From the NCBI GenBank assembly GCA_900762945.1, contig CAAFIN010000062.1, positions 1 through 14,166 of the forward strand: a DNA stretch of 14,166 nt, given 5' to 3'. Positions 1 through 7,002 of this stretch are shown here, one piece after another. The notes beneath the pieces are model-generated. The model was not told the origin of the DNA and ran no database searches. It saw nothing but the letters and a program-made list of their open reading frames with translations. The position numbers were made by a program, and so were the translations under genes. Numbering within the stretch: position 1 is the stretch's first letter; every line of letters starts with the position of its first letter. The DNA is from Clostridia bacterium. GTDB lineage: Bacteria; Bacillota; Clostridia; Christensenellales; Pumilibacteraceae.

Positions 1-857
1 AGAAGTTCGACATCACTCACGTTCGGATCGCCGTAAAAATCGACGGTTTTACTGCTCTGCGCCATGCCTTTCGGATCGAACGGACGCACTTCCCCGCCGT
101 CGTTTAAGTTAAGATCCATTTCAAGCATCATAAACGTCGAATAGTTTATTTCTTCACTCTTATCCAAAAACAAATACAGTTCTGCTATCTGAATACCCGC
201 TTTGTAGTAGTTGACACAAGCAGTGGGGTATTTTACCTGCACATACTCCGAAAACTTCATCGCGCTGCAACTGCAAACGTTGACTTTCGCGGCGATTTCG
301 GGATAACGCGTACAGAAAATAATCGCGACGGCGTCGTTGCTGCAAACGACGTTTTTTACGCCGTCCGAATCGTTTGCGAAACTATCGATACACGCGGTAA
401 TATCGCCCTTATTCTCCACTTCGCGATAAACGGTACCCGCCTCCTTTACCGCGAGTTCCATTCCGATATATTTCTGCCTGTCGGTCATCGAATCCTTATT
501 CGCGCCGAGAAAAACGGTCTCGCCGGCGTCTTTATCAAGCAGATATCGGGTAAGGAGATATGTATTTTGCGTGTAGTTAAGCGTTATGCTACTGTACCTG
601 AACACCGTGTCGATATACTGAAAACCGAACAAAAGCGGGTGTATTCCGAGCCCGTTGAATTTTTCGATGGTTTCGGTTGCCCATTTGAGCGACGCGCAGA
701 TCAGAACGACTACGCGCGGCTTGCTTTTTATCTTTTTTTCGTCGGTATACACCTCCACGGCAACGCGCTTGCGACGCGTAACCGAGAGTATTCCGTCCAG
801 AATAAGCCCCACACGGCTGTTCTTTGCGTAATTTTCTTCGATGAGAACAGTTATCAT
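1..857 (-). CDS. Sugar-responsive regulator, LacI-type sensor fold without N-terminal HTH (3'-partial)
   Basis: Reading back from ATG at 857, the frame stays open through the left window edge, giving 285 codons plus two bases. The product resembles the type I periplasmic-binding-protein sensor of LacI/XylR regulators: a first strand at residues 15-21 (RVGLILD), then ETVFLGAN near 113-120 followed by RQKYIGMELAVKEAG (127-141), then VVCSNDAVA (170-178), and VNYYKAGIQIAELYLFL (215-231). These match the order in the LacI sensor. Unlike LacI proteins, there is no DNA-binding domain at the N-terminus, since the sensor begins at residue 1. Any DNA-binding domain (AraC- or LuxR-type) would lie after residue 285, outside the window. 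It follows the glycan operon on the same strand, behind a terminator, with its own promoter; control of the operon is inferred. No ribosome binding site precedes the ATG. It could also be a sensor-only protein. Confidence 0.75.
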   Translation of the reverse strand, partial: MITVLIEENYAKNSRVGLILDGILSVTRRKRVAVEVYTDEKKIKSKPRVVVLICASLKWATETIEKFNGLGIHPLLFGFQYIDTVFRYSSITLNYTQNTYLLTRYLLDKDAGETVFLGANKDSMTDRQKYIGMELAVKEAGTVYREVENKGDITACIDSFANDSDGVKNVVCSNDAVAIIFCTRYPEIAAKVNVCSCSAMKFSEYVQVKYPTACVNYYKAGIQIAELYLFLDKSEEINYSTFMMLEMDLNLNDGGEVRPFDPKGMAQSSKTVDFYGDPNVSDVEL

Positions 858-863
858 ACGTTT

Positions 864-888
864 ATTTTAACACATTTTGTGAAATAAT
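864..888. promoter_or_regulatory. Possible operator: imperfect palindrome in the promoter
   Basis: A perfect CACA/TGTG inverted repeat around TTT (871-881) sits in the spacer between the -35 and -10 boxes. Extending it to 864-888 keeps further matching pairs, for eight of twelve in all. The location suits a repressor site for autoregulation. The arms are short and the region is AT-rich, so chance is a real alternative. Confidence 0.25.
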
Positions 889-892
889 GCAA
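864..892 (-). promoter_or_regulatory. Promoter of the regulator gene
   Basis: On the minus strand TTGCAT (887-892) and TAAAAT (864-869) are separated by exactly 17 bases (870-886). The -10 box is preceded by TGT, an extended -10 element. This is a good sigma-A type promoter just downstream of the operon terminator. Transcription would be expected to start about seven bases past the -10 box, at or next to the A of the ATG at 857. Confidence 0.65.
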
Positions 893-913
893 CGATTAGC
901 GAATAAAGCGGAC

Positions 914-943
914 AAAAAACCGCTCCCCGTTCGTTGAGAGCGG
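914..943 (-). terminator. Rho-independent terminator of the glycan operon
   Basis: About 20 bases past the esterase stop codon, the minus strand carries CCGCTCTC, an eight-base loop, then GGGAGCGG (920-943). This forms an eight-pair stem including one G-T pair. A run of six T follows at once (914-919). It closes the eight-gene operon and separates it from the regulator gene. Confidence 0.85.
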
Positions 944-963
944 CTTTGAATGAATCGTTCGTT

Positions 964-2178
964 TCAGATTCCGAGAACTTTGCGGATTTCGCCTGCGAGT
1001 TTCGCTCCGGCAATTTCGCTGTCCTCTACGACGGGGTGTCCGCCTACGCCGGCAGTTACGCCTTTGTCGAATTTAACCGCGACGGCGTTCGGAAAATCGG
1101 ATTTCAGTTCGGTTACCGCGTTTTCCATTATCTCGTCGAGTCCGGAGCCCGGAGCCATCAGGTTAGAGCAAATGAATACCGGAATATTTTTGCCGTAATA
1201 CCGCCCTATAATGTCGCGCACGAAATTTACGACGGCGATCTTCATTCCGCCTTTCGAGTATGCGACTCCGTTATCGTCCTTAGCCACACCTTTTAGCGAA
1301 CGAAAATAATCGTTGGTTCCGAGGTAAATTACAACCGCGTCGGGGCGGTACGAATTGTAGTCGTACGGATACTCGGCGGCGGCAAGGTCTACCGCGATAC
1401 TGTCGTAGTTGTTTGCGACGGTGTACCGTTCTTTGGTGAAGTCGGTGTATTTTAGCGCGATACCGCCGCGCCCGAATACGCGAAACGCCGCGCCGAGATC
1501 TTTTGCGCACTCGCCCGCGTACGAACTGAACACGTTTTGCGTTTCCTGTGTGTACAACGCGCTGTCCTTGATATTGCCGTTTTCGTCCTTGTACGGGCGA
1601 AGCACGCCTTCGCCGCACGTGATCGAATCGCCGTAAAATTCGATATTAAGGCTCGGTTTTGCGGGTGCGGGAAGAAGTTCGCCGTCGGTGGAAATCTGCG
1701 AGACGATAAGCCTGTCGCGGTTTGACGGGGTACGTTTAAGCACTTTTACGACGTGTTCGCCGTCGGTAAGCCTATCCGCTATCGTTACTTCGTCCGAGAT
1801 TCCGCCGACCGATCTTTCGGTTTTGAGAATTTTTGCTTCAGAGTCGGTTTCGCCGTCGACAAACACCGAAAACATACCGTTTGCGTACGATCCGCCGCTC
1901 GCTACCGTCTGAACTTTGGCGCGGAGTGCGGTTCCGCGGAAACGCACCTCGAATCCGGACGCGCTGTTTATAAACGTTACCCCGCCGAGATCGGGGTTGT
2001 AGAAAACTCTGCCGTACGTATTGACGTATTTTGTATAGTCCGCCGCGTTTTCGGTAAGCGCGATTTTATCGATCGGCTGATCCCGCTCGGTCTCTCCGCA
2101 CGCGACAAGGCACGCGCCCGCCGTCAAAGCAAGCACGAGCGCGCACAACGCCGCAAAAAACTTCTTTGTCGGATTCAT
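964..2178 (-). CDS. Lipoprotein SGNH esterase, CE2-type carbohydrate acetylesterase
   Basis: Predicted 404-residue lipoprotein that removes acetyl (or similar) esters from polysaccharide at the cell surface. A signal peptide ends in the lipobox LVAC, giving lipidated Cys27. Residues about 45-165 look like the small N-terminal beta-sandwich of CE2 esterases (GRVFYNPDLGGV, then GFEVRFRGTALRAKV). The SGNH hydrolase core follows: GDS with nucleophile Ser185, a glycine block GRGGI (236-240), GTND with Asn289 (287-290), and GGHP with probable catalytic His381. In CE2 enzymes a Ser-His dyad can suffice. The ATG at 2178 was chosen because it overlaps the upstream stop as ATGA (2175-2178) and starts at a proper signal peptide; a GTG at 2226 would add 16 unlikely residues. 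Translation is probably coupled to the upstream gene. It is the last gene of the operon. Family is fairly sure; the acetylxylan versus other acetyl-glycan substrate is not. Confidence 0.82.
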   Translation of the reverse strand: MNPTKKFFAALCALVLALTAGACLVACGETERDQPIDKIALTENAADYTKYVNTYGRVFYNPDLGGVTFINSASGFEVRFRGTALRAKVQTVASGGSYANGMFSVFVDGETDSEAKILKTERSVGGISDEVTIADRLTDGEHVVKVLKRTPSNRDRLIVSQISTDGELLPAPAKPSLNIEFYGDSITCGEGVLRPYKDENGNIKDSALYTQETQNVFSSYAGECAKDLGAAFRVFGRGGIALKYTDFTKERYTVANNYDSIAVDLAAAEYPYDYNSYRPDAVVIYLGTNDYFRSLKGVAKDDNGVAYSKGGMKIAVVNFVRDIIGRYYGKNIPVFICSNLMAPGSGLDEIMENAVTELKSDFPNAVAVKFDKGVTAGVGGHPVVEDSEIAGAKLAGEIRKVLGI

Positions 2179-3293
2179 CGTTTCAACACCCCGTTTTTGC
2201 GATCTCTCTCGTCCGCAAGCGCACAAAATTTTTCGATCGTTTTTATTTCCTTTACGTCATACGGTAAGCCGTTGAAGCGGAAAATGTCGTGCTGCCAGAG
2301 CCGAAGATCAAGCGTCGATCCCTCTTTAAGATATTCGATGAAATAGTGTCCCCACGGCTCGTAAGTCTGCGAATACCCCTGCATAAGTCCCCAGTGATAC
2401 GAACCGATTTTTTCTAGGTAAAACAGCGGGAAAAGTTCGGCTACGTCGTTGCCCGCGATACGATTAAGCCACTCGTTGTTGATAAGCGGGCGGTCGTACT
2501 TTTCACGAAGATTCTCGATAATTCGGATCATGTTCTCGTACGATCCGTAATAGTGGAACGTTATTACGTCACTCAGTTCGAGGGCGACCGTTTCGATGTC
2601 GCGGCGCGGCTTCGAGAAATCGTCTTCGTAACTCCAACAATCCGCCGTAAGCGGCTGAATCGGATCGTGCGAGCGGATAATCTCGAAAAACTTTTCCATT
2701 GCTTTGCGGCTGAGATCGTAACGTCTGCCGTTCCCGGGTTCGTTCCATACGTCCCAGATCTGAATACGTTCGTCGTGAGCGTACTTCGCGGCGATCTCGT
2801 CCACCATTTTGTAGTAGAACGGCTCGATATCCGGCTCGTCGAGAAGACAATACCCGGGTTCGTTGTATCCTGCCGCGTGCGGGCCCGCTTTTATGCCGCT
2901 GTGATATCCCCAGTCCACGTTCTGCTCGCCGAAAACGACCTCTCTGAACCTGTCTTTCGGCACGGTGCAGTCATTACCGAGCGTAAGCATTACTTTGATT
3001 CCGTAACTGTCCGCAAGCGTAAGATATTCTTCGAGGTTGGACATAAACGAGTCGTGTTCGTAGTACCACACCTCGAACTGAATTATCGCGCGCACGGCGT
3101 TGAATCCCGTCTGACGGGCAATATCGAATTCGTACGCGATCTGATCGAAAACTTCCTTATGGTTATACCGCTGCCACATCGCGACGCGATTTACGCAGTT
3201 GGACGGATAACCGTTGAATCCTCTTATCCACGGCTGGGCGTTATACCACTCCCACGCGCGTTCTTTACTCCATTTGCCTTTTACTTCTGACAT
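2175..3293 (-). CDS. Cytosolic clan GH-A (GH5-like) glycoside hydrolase
   Basis: A 372-residue (beta/alpha)8-barrel retaining glycosidase. It has WNEP at 183-186, with Glu185 as probable acid/base at the end of strand 4, and NNEW at 272-275, with Glu274 as probable nucleophile on strand 7. Other clan GH-A signs are FNAVRAIIQFEVW (64-76), a strand running into LGNDC (105-109), and HYYG (247-250). It resembles a group often labelled 1,4-beta-xylanase or cellulase-family, including the segment DWGYHSGIKAGPHAAGY (127-143). There is no signal peptide, so it should act in the cytosol on imported oligosaccharides; a true endo-xylanase role is therefore doubtful. The ATG at 3293 follows GAGGAGG with seven bases between and lies two bases past the GH2 stop. 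An earlier in-frame start at 3431 would lie inside the GH2 gene and adds a basic, non-conserved leader, so it was rejected. Substrate unknown. Confidence 0.82.
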   Translation of the reverse strand: MSEVKGKWSKERAWEWYNAQPWIRGFNGYPSNCVNRVAMWQRYNHKEVFDQIAYEFDIARQTGFNAVRAIIQFEVWYYEHDSFMSNLEEYLTLADSYGIKVMLTLGNDCTVPKDRFREVVFGEQNVDWGYHSGIKAGPHAAGYNEPGYCLLDEPDIEPFYYKMVDEIAAKYAHDERIQIWDVWNEPGNGRRYDLSRKAMEKFFEIIRSHDPIQPLTADCWSYEDDFSKPRRDIETVALELSDVITFHYYGSYENMIRIIENLREKYDRPLINNEWLNRIAGNDVAELFPLFYLEKIGSYHWGLMQGYSQTYEPWGHYFIEYLKEGSTLDLRLWQHDIFRFNGLPYDVKEIKTIEKFCALADERDRKNGVLKR

Positions 3294-3295
3294 GG

Positions 3296-5083
3296 TCAGA
3301 CCTCCTCTATCGTCGCGCTGCGGGTAATTCCGTTGATTTCGCGCATTTTTTCTATGGCAATTTTGGGCGAACGGTCGATTCGGAAAAGACCGTTCTGCTC
3401 CTGCATTACGTCGGTAAACTGAGTATAGCAATACCCCTGACAGTCTTTAAGCCCGACTATCGCGGCGGTAAGATCGCGGACGCGGTTTATATACCCTTCT
3501 TCGCTGTCCGCCGATTCGCCGTATCCCCAGCCGCTTTGGTCGCCCGCGTACGCCACTCCGCCGTATTCGCTTATAATAACCGGCTGTCCGCCGTACGAAA
3601 AGCCGTCCGCGTAAGGCGAGCGCGTATGAAGGTCTAACAGCATTTTTCCGTTCATAAAACCTTGCATATCCGAATAAGCGAGTTTTATTTCCTTGCCCGT
3701 CTGGGCGTAGTTATGAAGCGTCGCGACGTCGCTGATCGTGTGCTCCCAGCCGTCGTTGGAAATGACGAGGCGAGTCGGATCGAGCGACTTGGTAAGGTAA
3801 TAAAGCCCCGCCGTGAACGCTTGCATTTTTTCGTTTTCGGACGTTTGAAGCACGCCCCAGCTTTCGTTGACGGGAACGTACGCCATAAGCGAAAGATAGC
3901 CCTTGTACTGATTTACGATTTCCGCCCACTCGCGGGTTGCGGCCTCTGCCGAGGCGGAGGTGAAGTCGTAAAAAGCCGGCATTTCAAGCCAGAAATACAG
4001 CCCGAGCATATCGCAATAGTAATAGAATCGCTCGTCCTCTATTTTCTGATGAATACGCACGCCATTGAATCCCGCACGCTTTATAAGTTCGACATCGGCC
4101 GTCAACGCTTCTTCGCTCGGAGCGGTAAGGTCGCCGCCCTCGAAGTAGCCCTGATCGAGAACCATACGCATGTACAAACACGACAGGTAGTTGAGTTGAA
4201 TTTCGTTGCCGAATACGCGATAATCGACGAGTCCGACGTAACTGCCCGCCCGATCGATTTCTTTGCTGTTCTTTTTTAAGATATACTCAACGTCGAAAAA
4301 CTGTCCGGATCTGCCCGCGCTCCACGGTTTCATGGGCAGAACCTTGTTTTTTAACGTCAGGTCGAGTTTGATTTTGCCGTAATCGTCGTCGCAGGTCACT
4401 TCGGTCGAGCGGACGAATTCGCCGTCGAAATACAGCCGCGTTTCGAGCGACAGCCCGTCGGTAAATCTTTGAATTTTATATTCGACAACCGCCTCGCATT
4501 CCGCATAGTTGCAAAGCGCGCTTACTTCCGAAATGTAACCGTCGCCGACCTCTTCGAGCCAGACGGGTTTCCATATTCCGGTGGTGTCGGTATAAAAGCA
4601 GGAAATATTCTTTTCGACGTAGCGTTGCTTTCCGCGCACGATAAGAGCCGAACGACGGTCGACGCATTTTACGACGAGCAGATTTTCGCCGTTTTTGAGG
4701 TAGTCGGTAAGATCGAACGTGAAGCGGGCGTAGCCGCCGGCGTGAGTGCCGAGAAGTTCGCCGTTAAGCCAGACTTTGGCTTCGTGATCCGCGCCCTCGA
4801 AGTTGATAAGCAGCCGTTTGTTTCGTTTTTTTTCGGCGGTAAACGTGCGCGAATACCACACTGTTTCGTGGCGGTCGTCGACGTTTATTCCGCTTAAAGC
4901 GCATTGATACGCGAACGGAACGTTGATTTTCAGGTCGTTTACGCCCGACTTATGCCATTTTTTGCGTTCACCGGCGTTTTCGTCGTCAAACGCGAAATTC
5001 CACTCACCGTCAAGCGAGGTGAAGTTTTCGCGCACGAAACGCGGACGAGGATAACCTTTTTTGTAGCATTTTGCGTGTTTCAT
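3296..5083 (-). CDS. Glycoside hydrolase family 2 enzyme, cytosolic
   Basis: A 595-residue GH2 protein with the usual domain order: N-terminal jelly-roll sugar-binding domain (about 15-180, with LDGEWNFAFDDE at 24-35, ETVWYSRTF at 73-81 and VWLNGELLGTHAGGY at 104-118), an immunoglobulin-like domain (about 185-290), then a TIM barrel (about 295-590). The barrel carries NESWG with acid/base Glu407 and ISEYGG with nucleophile Glu506, both typical of GH2. The length is close to beta-glucuronidases and short beta-galactosidase-like members; the sequence alone does not separate beta-galactosidase, beta-mannosidase, alpha-L-arabinosidase and beta-glucuronidase activity. There is no signal peptide, so it should cleave imported oligosaccharides in the cytosol. 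Its ATG shares a base with the permease stop (TGATG, 5081-5085), so translation is probably coupled. The likely ribosome binding site, GGAGGA at 5095-5100, lies within the permease gene. Confidence 0.88.
   Translation of the reverse strand: MKHAKCYKKGYPRPRFVRENFTSLDGEWNFAFDDENAGERKKWHKSGVNDLKINVPFAYQCALSGINVDDRHETVWYSRTFTAEKKRNKRLLINFEGADHEAKVWLNGELLGTHAGGYARFTFDLTDYLKNGENLLVVKCVDRRSALIVRGKQRYVEKNISCFYTDTTGIWKPVWLEEVGDGYISEVSALCNYAECEAVVEYKIQRFTDGLSLETRLYFDGEFVRSTEVTCDDDYGKIKLDLTLKNKVLPMKPWSAGRSGQFFDVEYILKKNSKEIDRAGSYVGLVDYRVFGNEIQLNYLSCLYMRMVLDQGYFEGGDLTAPSEEALTADVELIKRAGFNGVRIHQKIEDERFYYYCDMLGLYFWLEMPAFYDFTSASAEAATREWAEIVNQYKGYLSLMAYVPVNESWGVLQTSENEKMQAFTAGLYYLTKSLDPTRLVISNDGWEHTISDVATLHNYAQTGKEIKLAYSDMQGFMNGKMLLDLHTRSPYADGFSYGGQPVIISEYGGVAYAGDQSGWGYGESADSEEGYINRVRDLTAAIVGLKDCQGYCYTQFTDVMQEQNGLFRIDRSPKIAIEKMREINGITRSATIEEV
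3301..3307 (-). promoter_or_regulatory. Ribosome binding site deciding the start of the GH-A enzyme
   Basis: GAGGAGG lies inside the last codons of the GH2 gene, seven bases before ATG at 3293. Its presence favours that start over the in-frame start at 3431. The GH2 stop TGA (3296-3298) falls between this site and the ATG, so ribosomes finishing GH2 can restart here. Confidence 0.75.
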
Positions 5084-5988
5084 CAGCCCTTAACTCCTCC
5101 TACCGCAAGTCCCTCGATAAAGAAACGCTGGAACGCGATATAGATAACGTAAAGAGGCAGACACGCTACGACCGCTCCCGCAAATGCGATGGGTTTGGGC
5201 AAACTTGTGTCGGATGCAAGCGAACGAACCATTATCTGCAGGGTGCGTACGTTTGCCGAAGTGATGTAGATCGACGGCGCGAGGTAGTCGTTCCACGTTC
5301 CGACGAACATAAATATGACTTGTGCGGCGATAGCGGGTCCCATAAGAGGGATCATTATCGTGCAGTACTGGCGCATATACCCCGCTCCGTCCACTTTTGC
5401 CGCCTCGAATATTGCCGACGGAACCCCGCGCTGATACTGTACGAAGAAGAACATCATGGACACGCCGCCGAACAGCGAAGGCAGAATAAGCGGCCACAGC
5501 GTATCGACGAGGTTAAGGGTGTTGTACGCGCGGTACAGCGGCAACATAAGGCACGCGTACGGAATCATAAGCGCGCTGAGTTGGATCATAAGGTGCGCGT
5601 CTTTGTGTTTAAGCTCCATTTTCGAGAACGCGAACGCCGACATTCCCGAAATAAACACGCAAACGGGAATCGTCGCGACTTCGACGATCAGGGTATTGAG
5701 AACGCCGCGGAAGAGATTGTTGCTTTGCCGGAAAACTTCGGCGTAATTGCTCCACTGCGGACTTTCGGGGAAGATCCTGAGCGTGAACGAGTTGACTTCG
5801 TGCGCGTATTTGAGGCTTGACGTTATCATCCAGAAGAACGGAAACACGCAAGTAAAACACACGAGTATGAGGAACAGATAGATTATTACGTACGCAACTA
5901 CGTCTTTCACTTTCACGGATTCGCGAACGGTTTTCGCGGGCGGAGCGAGACGGGTTGCGGGCAGACTTGTGAAATTATCGTTTTCCAT
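5083..5988 (-). CDS. CUT1 sugar ABC transporter permease, MalG/LacG type
   Basis: A 301-residue inner-membrane permease that pairs with the next permease upstream to form the channel of a carbohydrate importer. The cytosolic N-terminus is followed by a first membrane helix at about 30-55 (VVAYVIIYLFLILVCF) and five more hydrophobic stretches to residue 290. The EAA loop that docks the ATPase is at about 195-218 (EAAKVDGAG, then IMIPLMGP). The C-terminus GLAVGGVKG is characteristic of MalG-type subunits. The ATG at 5988 has TAGGAGGGG (5992-6000) just before it, a site that overlaps the stop codon of the first permease. No ATPase gene is near; CUT1 systems of Firmicutes often share one MsmK-like ATPase encoded elsewhere. 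The substrate is probably an oligosaccharide of the same glycan that the neighbouring enzymes attack. Confidence 0.93.
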   Translation of the reverse strand: MENDNFTSLPATRLAPPAKTVRESVKVKDVVAYVIIYLFLILVCFTCVFPFFWMITSSLKYAHEVNSFTLRIFPESPQWSNYAEVFRQSNNLFRGVLNTLIVEVATIPVCVFISGMSAFAFSKMELKHKDAHLMIQLSALMIPYACLMLPLYRAYNTLNLVDTLWPLILPSLFGGVSMMFFFVQYQRGVPSAIFEAAKVDGAGYMRQYCTIMIPLMGPAIAAQVIFMFVGTWNDYLAPSIYITSANVRTLQIMVRSLASDTSLPKPIAFAGAVVACLPLYVIYIAFQRFFIEGLAVGGVKG

Positions 5989-5997
5989 AAACCCCTC

Positions 5998-6987
5998 CTA
6001 CTCGCTGTAAACCCATTTTTCGGATATCTTGAACTGCGCAAACGTAATGATCATAATGCTGATCGAAAGGACGAACGAAGCCGCGGAGGCAAGACCGTAC
6101 AAGCCTTTGCGAATTCCGTACTCCCAGATAAAATACACTATCGTCTGTCCGCCGGAGTGTTTATTCGCGAAAACTTCCGAATCGACGTACGACTGTAAAT
6201 TTCCGATAACTCCGGTGCAGAGAAGATAGAACAGCGTGGGCGAAATGAGCGGAATCGAGATTTTGAAAAACTGCGTAAAGCGGTTTGCTCCGTCGATTTC
6301 GGCGGCCTCGTAATAGTCTTTGGACACCGCCATAAGACCGGCGATACAAAGAATCATCGTTCTGCCGAGGTTTCCCCATACCGTTTTTATGATGATGGCG
6401 ACTTTGAGCCAGCCTCCGTTGGTCATCCACGGAATATTGACTCCGAGAACCTGATTGATGATGCCGTACTCGTTATCGAATATGTACTGCCAGATTATAG
6501 CCATCGCGACCGCCGACGAAACGACGGGAACGTAGATGAGCATACGAATGATTTTCGAGCCGTATACTTTACGTCCCTGCGAAAGAAGGAACGCCACGAT
6601 AAGCCCGAAAAAGATTCCGAGCGGAACGCTGATAAGAAAAATAAGATTGTTCTTTATCGCGTTAAGGAACGGTTTGCGGTAAGTAAGGCTTGTAAACAAA
6701 GCCTTGTAGTTATCGAATCCGAGCCATAATTTGTCAAGTTGGGAAAAGAACGGCGTTCCCGTGTCCGCGCCGGTATAGTCGGTAAAACTGTACAATAACG
6801 CCAATAACAGCGGCAGTAGCGTGAAGATAAAAAGTCCGACGTACTTGACCGAAATAAACGCAAGCGCGGTGATATGTTCTTTCTGTTTCAGTTTGCTCGT
6901 TCCTTTATTCGGCGCGGGGGCAAGAGACGTCCTCCTGCCCGCCTGCGCCGGATCGGATACGGTTGCGATTTCTTCGTAAGCCGTCAT
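5998..6987 (-). CDS. CUT1 sugar ABC transporter permease, MalF/LacF type
   Basis: A 329-residue membrane permease, the first of the pair. After a polar N-terminal tail of about 38 residues comes a first helix (about 45-68), then more hydrophobic segments near 112-135, 148-170, 195-220, 246-265 and 298-318. The EAA signature is clear at about 227-250 (EAAEIDGANRF, then ISIPLISP), the contact site for the ATPase. Length and order fit the LacF/UgpA branch of MalF-like proteins. The start at 6987 follows GGAGG (6993-6997) at five bases and lies 15 bases after the binding-protein gene. It belongs to the operon; substrate specificity is set mainly by the binding protein. Confidence 0.93.
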   Translation of the reverse strand: MTAYEEIATVSDPAQAGRRTSLAPAPNKGTSKLKQKEHITALAFISVKYVGLFIFTLLPLLLALLYSFTDYTGADTGTPFFSQLDKLWLGFDNYKALFTSLTYRKPFLNAIKNNLIFLISVPLGIFFGLIVAFLLSQGRKVYGSKIIRMLIYVPVVSSAVAMAIIWQYIFDNEYGIINQVLGVNIPWMTNGGWLKVAIIIKTVWGNLGRTMILCIAGLMAVSKDYYEAAEIDGANRFTQFFKISIPLISPTLFYLLCTGVIGNLQSYVDSEVFANKHSGGQTIVYFIWEYGIRKGLYGLASAASFVLSISIMIITFAQFKISEKWVYSE

Positions 6988-7002
6988 CGTTTCCTCCGGT
7001 AA

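Noticed and set aside
567..887. Plus-strand frame of 106 codons and a minus-strand frame at 160-345 within the regulator region
   Set aside because: The minus-strand frame from 857 to the left edge encodes a recognisable sensor fold across all of it. The others are out-of-frame readings with basic, motif-free products.
3294..3431. Upstream extension of the GH-A enzyme to an ATG at 3431
   Set aside because: The added 46 residues overlap the GH2 coding end, are strongly basic and lack conservation signs. The ATG at 3293 has a strong ribosome binding site and directly follows the GH2 stop.
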